From: Gordonia sp. SL306
GTDB taxonomy: Bacteria > Actinomycetota > Actinomycetes > Mycobacteriales > Mycobacteriaceae
Assembly (NCBI RefSeq): GCF_026625785.1
Contig: NZ_CP113063.1
Coordinates: forward strand, 2,976,001-3,040,000
Direction of reading: 5' to 3'
Length of the DNA stretch: 64,000 nt
The stretch's first letter is position 1, and every line of letters starts with the position of its first letter. Below the pieces are notes generated by a model. It was not told where the DNA came from. It saw nothing but the letters and a program-made list of their open reading frames with translations, and did no database searches. The position numbers and the translations under genes are program-made. Of the stretch, positions 30,987 through 41,600 are shown one piece after another.

Positions 30987-33900
30987 GCAGCCATCGTCAC
31001 GAGGTCACCAGCGCGATCGCCGACGCGCTCGACATCGCACCGGAGGACGTCCGGTCCGACACCGATCTGATCGAACTCGGGCTGGATTCGATCAGGATGA
31101 TGAAGATCGCGGGCCGGTGGCGCAAGCGCGGGCATCGACTGAATTTCGCGCAGCTCGCAGCCGAGCCGACGGTCGAGGCGTGGGCGGCGATGCTGGCCGC
31201 GACCGATCCGGACGCCGACACCCCGGAGGCCGTCGTCGAGAGTGATCCCGACACGGCGGATGCGGCAGAAGACGGTGCCGCACAGTCGGAGCCGTTCGCC
31301 CTGGCTCCGATGCAGCACGCCTACTGGATCGGGCGGACCGAGGTGGCCGATCTCGGTGGCGTGGCCGCGCATCTGTACGTCGAGTTCGACGGCGTGGGGC
31401 TCGATGCCGACCGACTGCGCTCCGCGATGCAGTCGCTGGTGGCCCGTCATCCGATGCTGCGTGCGGAGTTCCGGCCGGACGGGACGCAACGCGTTCTCCC
31501 GTCGTTGTCGCGCGAGTTGTTGGCCGTCGACGACCTCCGATCTCTCGGCGCCGCCGAGATCGACGCCGCCCTCGCGCAGACCCGCCGAGCCAAGAGTCAC
31601 CAGATGCTCGACGTCGCGGCCGGTCAGGTGGTCGATCTGACCCTCACGCTCCTGCCGGACGGCCGCCATCGTGTCCATCTCGACATCGACATGCTGGCCG
31701 CCGACGCGATGAGTTACCGTGTGCTGCTCGCGGATCTGGTCACCCTCCACGACGGCGGGACCCTGCCGTCCCTGGACTACACATACCGCGACTACTTACA
31801 GCACCGGGCGGCGCATCCTGATCCGGCCCGCGCTCGCGACCAGGCGTGGTGGGCCGAGCGGATCGCCGATCTGCCATCGGGTCCGGCACTACCCACGCGG
31901 AGTGAAGGTTTCGGCGAGCCTGCGGACGTTCGTCGAGTGGTCCGGCATCACCACTGGGTGGATCCGGAGGCGAAGGAGACGCTGCTCGCAGCGGCGCACG
32001 AGCGCGGCGTGACACCGGCGATCGCCCTGGCCGCGGTCTTCGCGGCCACCATCGGCGCGTGGTCGAGCGACGATCGATTCCTCCTGAATGTCCCACTGTT
32101 CCATCGGGAGCCGGTACATCCCGACATCGAGCTGGTGTCGGGTGACTTCAGTTCGTCGATCCTGATCGACGTCGATGTGCGACACGCACAGTCCGTCCTC
32201 GACCTCACCCGTGCGATGCAGAAGACGATGCACGCCAACGGATCACACTCGAGTTACGGTGCGCTCGAGGTACTTCGGGATTTGGGCAGGGCGCGGGGCG
32301 AACAGGTGATCGCCCCGGTCGTCTACACGAGCGCGCTGGGTCTGGGTGAACTCTTCTCCGATGCCGTCCTCGAGCGGCTGGGGGAGCCCGCCTGGATCGT
32401 GTCGCAGGGGCCGCAGGTCACGCTCGATGCGCAGGTGACCGAACTGCGCGGTGGGCTGCTGCTCAACTGGGACGTACGGGAATCGGCATTTCCGCCCGGC
32501 GTCGTGGAGGCGATGTTCGCGCAGTACACCGCGGCCATCGACAGGCTCGGTCACGGCGACGCGGGGTGGATGGGGACGTCGGCGCCGCAGCTGCCGACCG
32601 AACAGCGGGCAGTGCGCGCGCGTGTCAACGCAACCGCGGGCGAGACGAGCGGCCGGGTGCTCCACGAGGAGTTCTTCGCGCGTGCGACTCATGAACCGGA
32701 CCGGACCGCCCTCATCTGGCGCGACGGGTCCCTCTCCTACGGGGAGCTCGCCCGCGAGGCCTTCGCGGTGGCCGGTGCGCTTCGCCACGCCGGCGTGCTG
32801 ACCGGAGACGCGGTCGGTGTCCAACTCCCGAAGGGGCCGGAGCAGGTGGTCGCCACACTCGGCGTCTTCGCGGCGGGGGCGATCTGGGTTCCCATCGGAC
32901 ACGACCAGCCGCCGGCCCGGCGGGCGACGATCCTCGACACCGGTGAGATCAGCGCGCTCGTCGGCAGCGGTGCGTCTCTCGATGACATACCGGACGGGGT
33001 GATCACCGTCGATCTCGATCAGGCACGGCGCCACGGCACGCCGTTCGCCGAGGCGGTCCTGCCCGATCCGGAGTCGGTGGCCTACATCCTGTTCACCTCG
33101 GGCTCCACCGGCACGCCGAAGGGCGTCGAGGTGCCGCACCGAGCCGCCATGAACACCATCGATGACATCAATGACCGGTTCTCGGTCGGTCCGGACGATC
33201 GGTCGCTCACCGTCGCCGCCCTCGAATTCGACATCTCGGTATACGACATCTTCGGGCTCTTCAGCGCGGGCGGCGCCGTGGTCGTCGTCGATGCCGATGC
33301 CGCGAGGGACCCGGCGGCCTGGCTGCAACTCCTCCGTGATCATCGGGCGTCGGTCCTCACCTGCGTCCCCAGTGCACTGGACATGTTGCTGACCGTGGCC
33401 GAGACGGAAGCGGGCGGACTCGGGGATTCTCTGCGCGCAACGCTTCTGGGCGGCGACTGGGTGGGCGTCGATCTGCCGCGGCGCCTGCACGCGTTGGCAC
33501 CGGCGGCCCGATTCGCGGGACTCGGTGGAGCGACCGAGATCGCCATCCACGGCACCGTGTGCGAGATCATCGATCCGCTGGCGCACTGGACGTCGGTTCC
33601 GTTCGGGACCCCGCTGCGCAACGTCGCGTGTCGGGTGGTCGATTCATCTGATCGCGACTGCCCGGACTGGGTCACCGGCGAACTCTGGGTCGGTGGGGCG
33701 GGCGTCGCCCGCGGCTACCGAAATGACCCGGTACGCACCGCCGACCGGTTCATCGAGCGTGAGGGGCAGCGGTGGTATCGCACCGGCGACCTCGCCCGGT
33801 ACTGGCCGGACGGCACGATCGAGTTCCTCGGACGCGCCGACCACCAGGTGAAGGTCCGCGGCTTCCGGGTGGAACTCGGTGAGGTCGAAGGCGCGCTGCG

Positions 33901-34519
33901 ATCGGTGGACGGTGTCCGCCACGCCGTCGCGACAGTGGTCGACGGCTCGGGCGGACCGCGTAATCTCGTCGCCGCCATCGTCGTCGACGATGCTGCGGCG
34001 ACGCCGTCGACGATCGAGTCGGAACTGCGCACCCTGCTGCCCGCGTACATGATCCCGTCACGAATCGAGATCGTCGACACGCTTCCCCTCACCTCGAACG
34101 GGAAGCTCGACCGCACGATGATCGACGGACTGTTCGACGTTGGCGAGCTCGTTTCCGAAAGCATTGCTCCTGCAGACGATCTGGAGAAGGCGCTGCTCGG
34201 TATCGTGGCCGAGACGCTGTCGGTCGACCGGGATCGGGTCGGCGTCACGGATGACTTCTTCGCGATCGGTGGCGATTCGGTGCTGGCCACGACGGTCGTC
34301 GCCCGCGTGCGCGAATGGCTGGATGCGCCGCACGTCGGGGTCGTCGACATCTTCACGGCCCGATCGGTCCGCGAACTCGCCCGTCGCATCGACGAAGCAG
34401 ATGAGCGACCCGGGCGCCTCGAGCAGGTTGCCGCCCTGTATCTCGAAGTGGTCGAGATGGATGACGAGGCCGTCGACGCGGCGAGCCTCGACAACGAACT
34501 GACGGAGACCCGCCGATGA
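30983..34519 (+). CDS. mbtB: Phenyloxazoline-forming NRPS, ArCP-Cy-A-PCP
   Basis: A 1178-residue synthetase. It starts with an aryl carrier domain (LIELGLDSIRMMK, phosphopantetheine Ser near residue 33). The cyclisation domain follows (about 100-540) with its diagnostic DxxxxDxxS motif as DMLAADAMS near 236. Then comes an adenylation domain (560-1050; [11 protein letters not shown] near 705, FDISVYDIFGLF near 750) and a peptidyl carrier (IGGDSVLAT near 1097). By family it condenses salicylate with Ser or Thr and cyclises it to the hydroxyphenyl-oxazoline cap of mycobactin/nocobactin. The protein stops soon after the last carrier with an Asp/Glu-rich tail. It is coupled to mbtI upstream and mbtG downstream by ATGA overlaps. 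Confidence 0.93.
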   Translation: MSSHRHEVTSAIADALDIAPEDVRSDTDLIELGLDSIRMMKIAGRWRKRGHRLNFAQLAAEPTVEAWAAMLAATDPDADTPEAVVESDPDTADAAEDGAAQSEPFALAPMQHAYWIGRTEVADLGGVAAHLYVEFDGVGLDADRLRSAMQSLVARHPMLRAEFRPDGTQRVLPSLSRELLAVDDLRSLGAAEIDAALAQTRRAKSHQMLDVAAGQVVDLTLTLLPDGRHRVHLDIDMLAADAMSYRVLLADLVTLHDGGTLPSLDYTYRDYLQHRAAHPDPARARDQAWWAERIADLPSGPALPTRSEGFGEPADVRRVVRHHHWVDPEAKETLLAAAHERGVTPAIALAAVFAATIGAWSSDDRFLLNVPLFHREPVHPDIELVSGDFSSSILIDVDVRHAQSVLDLTRAMQKTMHANGSHSSYGALEVLRDLGRARGEQVIAPVVYTSALGLGELFSDAVLERLGEPAWIVSQGPQVTLDAQVTELRGGLLLNWDVRESAFPPGVVEAMFAQYTAAIDRLGHGDAGWMGTSAPQLPTEQRAVRARVNATAGETSGRVLHEEFFARATHEPDRTALIWRDGSLSYGELAREAFAVAGALRHAGVLTGDAVGVQLPKGPEQVVATLGVFAAGAIWVPIGHDQPPARRATILDTGEISALVGSGASLDDIPDGVITVDLDQARRHGTPFAEAVLPDPESVAYILFTSGSTGTPKGVEVPHRAAMNTIDDINDRFSVGPDDRSLTVAALEFDISVYDIFGLFSAGGAVVVVDADAARDPAAWLQLLRDHRASVLTCVPSALDMLLTVAETEAGGLGDSLRATLLGGDWVGVDLPRRLHALAPAARFAGLGGATEIAIHGTVCEIIDPLAHWTSVPFGTPLRNVACRVVDSSDRDCPDWVTGELWVGGAGVARGYRNDPVRTADRFIEREGQRWYRTGDLARYWPDGTIEFLGRADHQVKVRGFRVELGEVEGALRSVDGVRHAVATVVDGSGGPRNLVAAIVVDDAAATPSTIESELRTLLPAYMIPSRIEIVDTLPLTSNGKLDRTMIDGLFDVGELVSESIAPADDLEKALLGIVAETLSVDRDRVGVTDDFFAIGGDSVLATTVVARVREWLDAPHVGVVDIFTARSVRELARRIDEADERPGRLEQVAALYLEVVEMDDEAVDAASLDNELTETRR

Positions 34520-35826
34520 CCGTCCGACAACCGGAGACGATGATCATCGTCGGTGCGGGCCCCAAGGCGCTCGCGGTCGCGGCCAAGGCGAAGGTGATGC
34601 GTGACCTGGGCCTCCCGGCGCCGAGGGTGCGTGTGGTCGAGGCCCATGCAGTGGGCGCCAACTGGCAGTCCATCGGCGGATGGACCGACGGGCGCCACCG
34701 ACTCGGCACCAGCCCGGAGAAGGACATCGGCTTCCCGTATCGGTCCGCGGTGGCCGGCCGCGGAGACGGCACGATGAACGCCGAGATCAGCAGGCGGATG
34801 CTGGATTACAGCTGGATGTCGTTCCTGGTGGAACATCAGACCTACGCCGAATGGGTGGATCGCGGACGTCCGAACCCGCACCACAACGTGTGGGCCCGGT
34901 ACCTGCAATGGGTGGCGACCCGCATCGAGCTCGATGTCACCATCGGTACCGTGCGGTCGATCTCGGCTGACGAGGACCAGTGGAGTCTCGATGTCGTCGG
35001 GGCCGACGGCCGTCCGAGCGAGATCGTCGGGGACGGTCTGATGGTGACCGGACCGGGGTCGAGCGGAAGCGCGATGATCGACGACGAGCGGGTGCTCTCG
35101 GTGTCGGCGTTCTGGGACCTGGTGTCGCGTAGAGGATTGCCGGTCGCGTCACGTGCTGCGGTGATCGGTGGCGGTGAGACCGCAGGCTCCGCACTCGATG
35201 AACTCGTGCGCCATGAGGTGATGACCGTCTCGGTGATCTCGCCGGGCGCGACGATCTACACGCGCGGCGAGAGCTATTTCGAGAACGCCATGTTCAGCGA
35301 TCCGACCGGCTGGCCGAGTCTGTCGCCGGAGGAGCGACGTGACGTGATCCGACGCACGGATCGAGGGGTCTTCTCGGTCACCGTGCAGGAGAATCTGCTC
35401 GGGGACAACAGGGTTCACCACCTCCAGGGGCGCGTGGTATCGGCGCGACGCGCTGAGGACCTGATCGCGGTGACACTGCACAATCCCGGCCGGCCTGCGC
35501 AGACCCACTCCTTCGATCTCGTGGTGGACGCGACCGGTGGTCAACCGCTCTGGTTCCTCGACCTCTTCGATGACGCCGCCGCCGACATCCTGGAGCTGAC
35601 ACTGGGCTGGCCTCCGACGCTGGAGCGCATCGAGTCGTCGATCGGACACGACCTGGCGGTCACCGGGCTGACACCCAAGCTCTATCTGCCGAACCTCGCC
35701 GGCTTCGCCCAGGGGCCGGGCTTCCCAAACCTCAGCTGCCTCGGTGAGGTGTCGAATCGCATTCTGCGCCTTGCTGTCCGGCAGGGGCGCGGGGCCCGTG
35801 AATCTCGTGTCGACGAGGCCCGCTGA
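34516..35826 (+). CDS. mbtG: Mycobactin lysine N6-monooxygenase
   Basis: A 436-residue flavin N-hydroxylase of the MbtG branch, close to the usual length. The FAD site is IIVGAGPKALAVAAKA at the N-terminus. TSPEKDIGFPYRS and YSWMSFLVEHQTYAEWVDRG are MbtG-type substrate-domain segments. The NADPH site is AAVIGGGETAGSALDEL near 215, and the C-terminal NLAGFAQGPGFPNLSCLGE is typical. It hydroxylates the epsilon-amino group of lysine (free or acylated) for the mycobactin hydroxamates. ATGA overlap with mbtB. Compared with the hydroxylase at 13290-14591 it lacks the WHPGMLL/QISFLKDL block, so the two are not recent duplicates. It converges on mbtK with a 38-bp gap. Confidence 0.92.
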   Translation: MTVRQPETMIIVGAGPKALAVAAKAKVMRDLGLPAPRVRVVEAHAVGANWQSIGGWTDGRHRLGTSPEKDIGFPYRSAVAGRGDGTMNAEISRRMLDYSWMSFLVEHQTYAEWVDRGRPNPHHNVWARYLQWVATRIELDVTIGTVRSISADEDQWSLDVVGADGRPSEIVGDGLMVTGPGSSGSAMIDDERVLSVSAFWDLVSRRGLPVASRAAVIGGGETAGSALDELVRHEVMTVSVISPGATIYTRGESYFENAMFSDPTGWPSLSPEERRDVIRRTDRGVFSVTVQENLLGDNRVHHLQGRVVSARRAEDLIAVTLHNPGRPAQTHSFDLVVDATGGQPLWFLDLFDDAAADILELTLGWPPTLERIESSIGHDLAVTGLTPKLYLPNLAGFAQGPGFPNLSCLGEVSNRILRLAVRQGRGARESRVDEAR

Positions 35827-35864
35827 TGGGTGGCAGGAGGCTCCGAGTCGGCGGCAGTGTGAGA

Positions 35865-36506
35865 TCAGATCTTCGGCACGTCGGCCGCGGTGCGTCCGAG
35901 CACGTGCAGCGCGATCCGTCGATCCGGCCGCACATCGAACTCGCCGAGGTCGGTCCAACCGCGTTTGGTCAGCGCTCGGCGCATCCGCTCGTTTCGTGCA
36001 TCGGGTTCGAGAACAACTCGGCGGCAACGAGTATCGGCGCGAAAGAGGGCATCCGCCAGCTCGGCCATCCATGCCGACATCACACCTCGGCCGATGAGTC
36101 CCGGCTCCGCGGTCGCGATGTGGAGGCCCATGTCGTGCGGATCGGCCGGGTACAGCGCGGCGATCTCGTCGCGCGCAGGTCGGTAGAGCTCGATGTATCC
36201 GATCTCCGTGCCGTCGAGAGACACGATCAGCGGCCGCGAGTAATCGCCGGCCAGCCGATATGCCGAATCGGCGCGCCAGCGCTCCGGCGTCCATTCCTGT
36301 TCCCAGGTCTCGACGAGATGCGGACGGGCGAACCACGAGACGAGGAGCGCGGGGTCATCGCCGTCGGGATCGACCGGCCGCAGCGTGAACCGACCCGTCG
36401 TATCCGGGACCACCGGAGGGCCTGCGGCGTCGACTTCCGCAGTGACATCAGTGATCTCGCGCCCGATTGTGTAGGGGGCGCCCGATCGGGTGTCGGCGGT
36501 GTTCAT
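35865..36506 (-). CDS. mbtK: Siderophore lysine N-acyltransferase (MbtK/IucB-like GNAT)
   Basis: A 213-residue GNAT of the aerobactin/alcaligin/MbtK acyltransferase family. Diagnostic segments are HLVETWEQEWTPERW, the DPHDMGLHIATAEPGLIGRG block around residue 125-145 (catalytic His and the acyl-CoA loop) and VVLEPDARNERMRRALTKRGW near the C-terminus. MbtK moves a fatty acyl chain onto the N6 of (hydroxy)lysine, giving the lipid tail. Shorter acyl donors are possible in relatives and cannot be excluded. The start is 39 bp from an iron box shared with the rightward thioesterase operon. Confidence 0.88.
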   Translation of the reverse strand: MNTADTRSGAPYTIGREITDVTAEVDAAGPPVVPDTTGRFTLRPVDPDGDDPALLVSWFARPHLVETWEQEWTPERWRADSAYRLAGDYSRPLIVSLDGTEIGYIELYRPARDEIAALYPADPHDMGLHIATAEPGLIGRGVMSAWMAELADALFRADTRCRRVVLEPDARNERMRRALTKRGWTDLGEFDVRPDRRIALHVLGRTAADVPKI

Positions 36507-36544
36507 CAGCGGCGCTCCATTCGACCTCGTAGAGACATTCGAGC

Positions 36545-36563
36545 ACAGGCTAGCCTACGCTCA
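36545..36563 (-). promoter_or_regulatory. Candidate IdeR box between mbtK and the thioesterase operon
   Basis: On the minus strand TGAGCGTAGGCTAGCCTGT matches 13 of 19 consensus positions, around a perfect AGGCTAGCCT palindrome. It lies in the 79-bp divergent gap and could control both directions. Confidence 0.65.
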
Positions 36564-36585
36564 GCACTCCAGTGGAAATGATGAG

Positions 36586-37365
36586 ATGACAAGCAATCAG
36601 AACGCCCAGTCCCGACCCGCCCTCGGCGCGTTGCGCCAGTTCCACCAACCGTTGCGGCCCGGATTGCCGCCACTGCTCGTCTTTCCGCACGCGGGGAGCG
36701 GGGCCTCGGCGTACCGAACGCTCTCGGAGCTGTTCAGCCGGGAGTTCACCGTCCTGATCATGCAGTACCCGGGTCGGCAGGACCGCATGCGTGAGCCGGC
36801 CGCGGCCGGGCTGCACGCTCTGGCGGCCGAGGCCTACGCCGAGTGCTCGAATCGCGCCGATCTGGCCGACGTGCCCCTGACGGTATTCGGCCACAGCATG
36901 GGTGCGCTGGTCGGCTTCGAGTTCGTCCGGCTCGCCGAAGAGAACTCGACGCCGATCGGGCGACTGGTGGTGTCCGCGGCAACGGCGCCGAGCCGGGTCG
37001 CGGAGCTGCCTGGGCACCCGACCGACGACGAGGGGCTGATGGCACACCTATCGGTGCTGGAGGGGACCGGCGGCGGCGTGATGGGCAGCGACGCCGTGAT
37101 GCGGATGGCCCTGCCGGTGTTGCGTGCCGACTACCAGGCGTTCGACGCGTATCAGGCGAGCGCTGACCACCGGATCGCCGCGCCGATCGCCGTCGTCGGT
37201 GGCGCCGACGATCCGGTGATCAAACCGCACGATCTGCACACGTGGTCGATCCACGCCGACGATGTGGACGTCAATGTGTTCGACGGCGGACACTTCTACC
37301 TGCACGAGAACGGTCCGGGAATCCTCGACGTACTGACCGAACCCGTGGTGAGCGGACGCCGATGA
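36586..37365 (+). CDS. Type II thioesterase of the siderophore assembly line
   Basis: A 259-residue alpha/beta hydrolase of the GrsT/TesA type. FPHAGSGASAYRTLS near residue 28, the nucleophile elbow FGHSMGALVGFEF near 105, GGADDPVI near 205 (acid) and FDGGHFYLHE near 230 (catalytic His) are all present. Such editing thioesterases remove stalled or wrong acyl groups from carrier domains. The ATG at 36586 is chosen over the extended frame from 36490, which would run across the iron box; GGAAA lies upstream. The stop overlaps the mbtC start (ATGATG). Confidence 0.9.
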   Translation: MTSNQNAQSRPALGALRQFHQPLRPGLPPLLVFPHAGSGASAYRTLSELFSREFTVLIMQYPGRQDRMREPAAAGLHALAAEAYAECSNRADLADVPLTVFGHSMGALVGFEFVRLAEENSTPIGRLVVSAATAPSRVAELPGHPTDDEGLMAHLSVLEGTGGGVMGSDAVMRMALPVLRADYQAFDAYQASADHRIAAPIAVVGGADDPVIKPHDLHTWSIHADDVDVNVFDGGHFYLHENGPGILDVLTEPVVSGRR

Positions 37366-38684
37366 TGTCGTCGCCGGAGCCGATCGTCATCGCCGGAATG
37401 GCGGTCGAGGCACCAGGAGGGATCGAGACGCCCGCGGACTTCTTCACCGCGCTCGCCGACGGTGTCGAGCTCGTCGAACCGTTTCCCCGGGACCGGGACT
37501 GGCCCGTCGATCAAGTCCTCGCTCTCGGTTCGATCGACGGGTGGGGCGACGTCGCCGACGCGGGCGGATTCCTCCGTGGCGCAGCTGAGTTCGATCCGAT
37601 GTTCTTCGGGATAAGCCCCCGCGAGGCGATCGCGATGGACCCACAGCAGCGCGTGGCGATGCGGGTGGCGTGGCGTGCGGTCGAGAATGCCGGCATCAAC
37701 CCGACCGCTCTCGAGGACGAGGAGGTCGGCGTGTACATGGGGGCCTCGATGGCCGAGTACGGTCCGCGGGCCGCCGCCGTCAACGAGTTCTCCGGGCACC
37801 GGATCGCGGGCACCGCGCTGGGTGCGGTTGCCGGTCGCATCTCGCACGCACTCGGCGTGGTGGGGCCGTCGATGACTGTGGACACCGCGTGCGCGTCGTC
37901 GCTCACCGCCCTGCACCTGGCCGCGAACGCCATCCGCAGCGGTGAGTGTTCCTGGGCGATCGCCGGTGGGGTCTGCGTGATGGGCTCGCCGGCCGCCTTC
38001 TTCGAGTTCGCCAAGAACAACGGTCTCGCCGCCGACGGCCATTGCCGCTCGTACAGCGCCTCGGCCACCGGCACGCTCTGGGGCGAGGGTGCGGGTGCCG
38101 TCGTGGTCGAGACGGAGGGGCGTGCGCGACGGCTGGGTCACCGGATCCTGGGGACGGTGCTGGCGACGCGGGTCAATCACAACGGGCGGGGCGCGCCGAT
38201 CGTGGTGCCCAGTGCCGACGCCCAGCAGCGACTCGTGGAGCGCACGATCGCGGCCGCGGGTGTGTGCCCCGCCGACATCGATGTGGTGGAAGGGCATGGG
38301 ACGGGCACGCCACTCGGCGACCCGATGGAGTTGCGGGCATTGCAGAACACCTACGGCGCGGCGCGGTCGGCGCAGGAACCTGTCCTGCTCGGTTCGGTGA
38401 AATCGAATGCCGGACACGCACAGGCCGCCGCCGGGATGATGGGCCTGATCAAGGTGCTGCTCTGCGGCCGCCATGGGATGACCGTGCCCAGTCTGTTCGC
38501 CGACGATCCGACCGACAAGGTCGACTGGGACCGTGGTGGGCTGCGGCTGTCGACCGAACGCGCGCACTGGCCGGCGCGCGCGGGCAGGAGGCTGGCAGCG
38601 GTGTCCAGCTTCGGGGTGGCCGGAACCAACGCGCACGCCATCGTCTCGATGCCCGCGACCGACAGAGAGATCGATCATGTCTGA
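37362..38684 (+). CDS. mbtC: Polyketide beta-ketoacyl synthase MbtC
   Basis: A 440-residue stand-alone type I ketosynthase. The catalytic triad is clear: VDTACASSLTALH (Cys near 169), EGHGTGTPLGDPMELRAL (His near 305) and KSNAGHAQAAAGMMGLIK (His near 346). By family it extends the salicyl-oxazolinyl-lysine intermediate with a malonyl-derived unit held on MbtD, giving the beta-hydroxy acid of mycobactin. Starts at 37362 and 37365 are both possible. Its 3' end overlaps mbtD by eight bases. Confidence 0.93.
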   Translation: MMSSPEPIVIAGMAVEAPGGIETPADFFTALADGVELVEPFPRDRDWPVDQVLALGSIDGWGDVADAGGFLRGAAEFDPMFFGISPREAIAMDPQQRVAMRVAWRAVENAGINPTALEDEEVGVYMGASMAEYGPRAAAVNEFSGHRIAGTALGAVAGRISHALGVVGPSMTVDTACASSLTALHLAANAIRSGECSWAIAGGVCVMGSPAAFFEFAKNNGLAADGHCRSYSASATGTLWGEGAGAVVVETEGRARRLGHRILGTVLATRVNHNGRGAPIVVPSADAQQRLVERTIAAAGVCPADIDVVEGHGTGTPLGDPMELRALQNTYGAARSAQEPVLLGSVKSNAGHAQAAAGMMGLIKVLLCGRHGMTVPSLFADDPTDKVDWDRGGLRLSTERAHWPARAGRRLAAVSSFGVAGTNAHAIVSMPATDREIDHV

Positions 38685-41600
38685 GACCCCGCCCCCGGCT
38701 GCAGAGCAGACCGGGCCTCGTCTGCCCGATGGCCGCGCAGCGGTTCTCGTCTCCTCCGACGTTGCTGACCTGGTCACCCAGGAGGCCGATGCAGTGCTGG
38801 CCTACGTGCGGGCTCATCCGGCCGTCACCGTCGGTGCCATCGGTTCCCACCTCATGCGGACGCGGCCCGCGCGCCGGCACCGAGCGCTCGTCCTCGCCGG
38901 TGACCGGGACGAACTCGTCGACGCGCTCGAGGCCTTGGCGGACGGTCGCGCCCACCCCGCGGTGGTCCGCGGTACCGGAGCGGCGACGGCGCGACGGGTC
39001 GCCTACACGTATCCCGGACAGGGCAGCCAGCGTCCGGGAATGGGACGGAGCTATTACGATCTGTCGGCACCGTTCCGACAGGCCGTCGACGCGTGTCATG
39101 AGCAGTCGTTGCGACTGTTCGGATCGTCCCCACGGGACTACGTTCTCGGCACCATCGATCCCGACGATCCGTCGGCGACCGATGTCCGGGTCATTCAGCC
39201 GGCATTGTTCATGCAGATGGTCGGACTGACCGCGATGTGGGATGCCGCAGGTGCCACACCGTCGCTGACGGTGGGGCACAGCCAGGGTGAGATCGCCGCC
39301 GCGGTGCGGAGCGGTGTGATGACCTTGTCGGACGCACTGACCATCGTGACCATTCGGGCTCGCCTGGTACACGACATCTCGCCGCGCGGTCACACGATGG
39401 CGGTCGTCGGGATCGACATCGACGAATGTGACGACATGCTCGCCCGGCACTCGGGGTGGGCGCAACTCTCGGTGGTCAACTCCGCGCACATCCTGTGCGT
39501 GTCGGGCAAACGCGACACCGTCCTCGAGATGGTGGATTCGCTGAGCGCACAAGGAAAGTTCGCGAAAGAGATCCGCGTCGAATACCCCGCCCACACCAGC
39601 ATCGTGAGCGAGTATCAGCCGGCCTTCCTCGACGCACTCGGTACATATCTGGACAACTCCGCAATGCTCGCCGGTGACCTGCCGTGCATCGGTGCCACCC
39701 TCGGCGCCGCGGTCGACGAGTCGATGTCGCTGGGGGACTACTGGTTCTGGAATCTGCGCAACCGCGTCCGATTCGACAAGGCCATCGCCGGCGCCGCTGT
39801 GGAACACCGTGCCGACTTCTTCATCGAGATGTCCGAGCACCCGACACTGTTGCTGGCGATGGGCGAGACCCTGTCGGACATCGATGGCGACGGTCTCGCC
39901 GCACGGCCGGTGATCGGGTCCTCGAGGCGCGATGCCGACGGTCTCGACGAGTTCACCCGCAATGTCGCGGCGCTGGCCGTCGCCGACTCCGGATTCCGTT
40001 GGGATGCACTGATGGTCGAGTCCCGGAATCCGATCCCGTCTGTGCCTCTCGAGGACTTCCCCAACACGGTCATGCGTCGCACCCACCTCTGGGCGGATCG
40101 GGAGTCCGGGCTCGCGGATCCGATCAACTCGCCGGAGTGGGCGGCGCGGCGCGCAGGTCGATCGGTGCACCGTATCGTCAGTGGCTGGTCTCCACTGTCC
40201 AGGCGAAAGATGCTGTCGCCAAGGAAGGTTGCCGTTCTCGACCCGACGGGTCGAGGTGCCGGGCTGGCGATCGCGATCCAGGCGGCGGCCCCTGGACAGG
40301 GTGCGGTGGTGACCGTGGTCGGCCCCGGCGACGATCCGATACCGGCAGGCGACGTCGACACCGCGGTGCTGCTGACCGGAAGCGCCGAGAGCTCGCCGGA
40401 TGCCGCGCCGGAGTTGCTGGCGGATGTGCTGGCCGATGCGCGCTGGCGGGCCGGACTCGAGACACTGCCCGAACAGTTCTGGTGGGTCACCGTGGGCGGT
40501 GAGCAGGTCACCGATGCCGACCCCGCACCCGACCTGGTCCACGGATCGATCACAGCGGCCCTGCGGTGTGCTGCGGCCGAGCATCCCACGACCCGCTTCC
40601 GTCACCTCGACCTGGAACCGTCCGGGGGCGAGCCCGCCGCCGACGCGATCGTCGCCGCACTGCACATCGCGGGCGAGCCCGAGCTCGCGATCAGGGGCGG
40701 ATCGGTTCATGTGAAGCGCTGGGCCAGCACGGATTCGGTGGCACGCGGGCCCCAGCCGAAGCTCGACCACGTGTTGATCACCGGCGGTACGGGCAAACTG
40801 GGCCTCGAGTTCTGTGAGCACTACGCGACCGCCGGAGCAGGCCGGATCACCCTGGTGAGCCGGACCGGCGGGTCCGCCGACGCCGTGCGCAGGATCGAGG
40901 CGCTGCGGCGGCGGGTCGACTCGGTGATCGACGTCGTGCCCTGTGATGTCACCGACGAGGCTGAGGTGGATCGTCTGGCGCAGACGCTCGCCGAGCCGGT
41001 GACACTTCTGCTCCACGCCGCCTTGAATTACGTCTCGACGTCGATCGACGAGATCACCCGGACCGCCGTCACGGACTCGATCGGCGCCAAGGTCGCCGGG
41101 CTGCGGAACGTGGTGCGAGCAATTCCGGTCGCCGACGGAGTGTCCGTGGTGGTGTGCTCGTCGCTGGCGGCCTCACTCGGCGGTCGGGATCAGGCCCTGT
41201 ACGCGCTGGCGAACCGCATGCTCGGGATCGCGGCGGGGCAGCTTCGCGACGAGGGCATCGCTGCCACGTCGATCGAGTGGGGACTCTGGCGCGTGCAGGG
41301 TCCGCTCGACGCGGACGGGGTCGCCGCGGTGGAGGGCGCAGGCGTGGTGCCGATGGCCCCCACTGCGGCCATGACGGCCGGGTTGACCGATCTGACCGGC
41401 GACAGCATCGTGTTGTCGGCGGACTGGACCGAGCTGCGTGATCTGCTCGGCCTGTTCGGGTATCAGCCGGTGCTCGCCGACCTGCCGGATCTGTCCACCG
41501 ACGTCGTGGTCCCGATCTCGGCCGAGCATCCGGCGGTCGAGGCCGGCGGTGTCGTCGTCGGCGGTGTGGTCGATGAGCGCAGCGTCCCGATGGCGTCGCG

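Noticed and set aside
38449..41016. 855-codon open frame on the minus strand
   Set aside because: It lies antisense to mbtD, its translation is rich in Arg/His/Gly with no domain, and it is a product of high-GC third-position bias.
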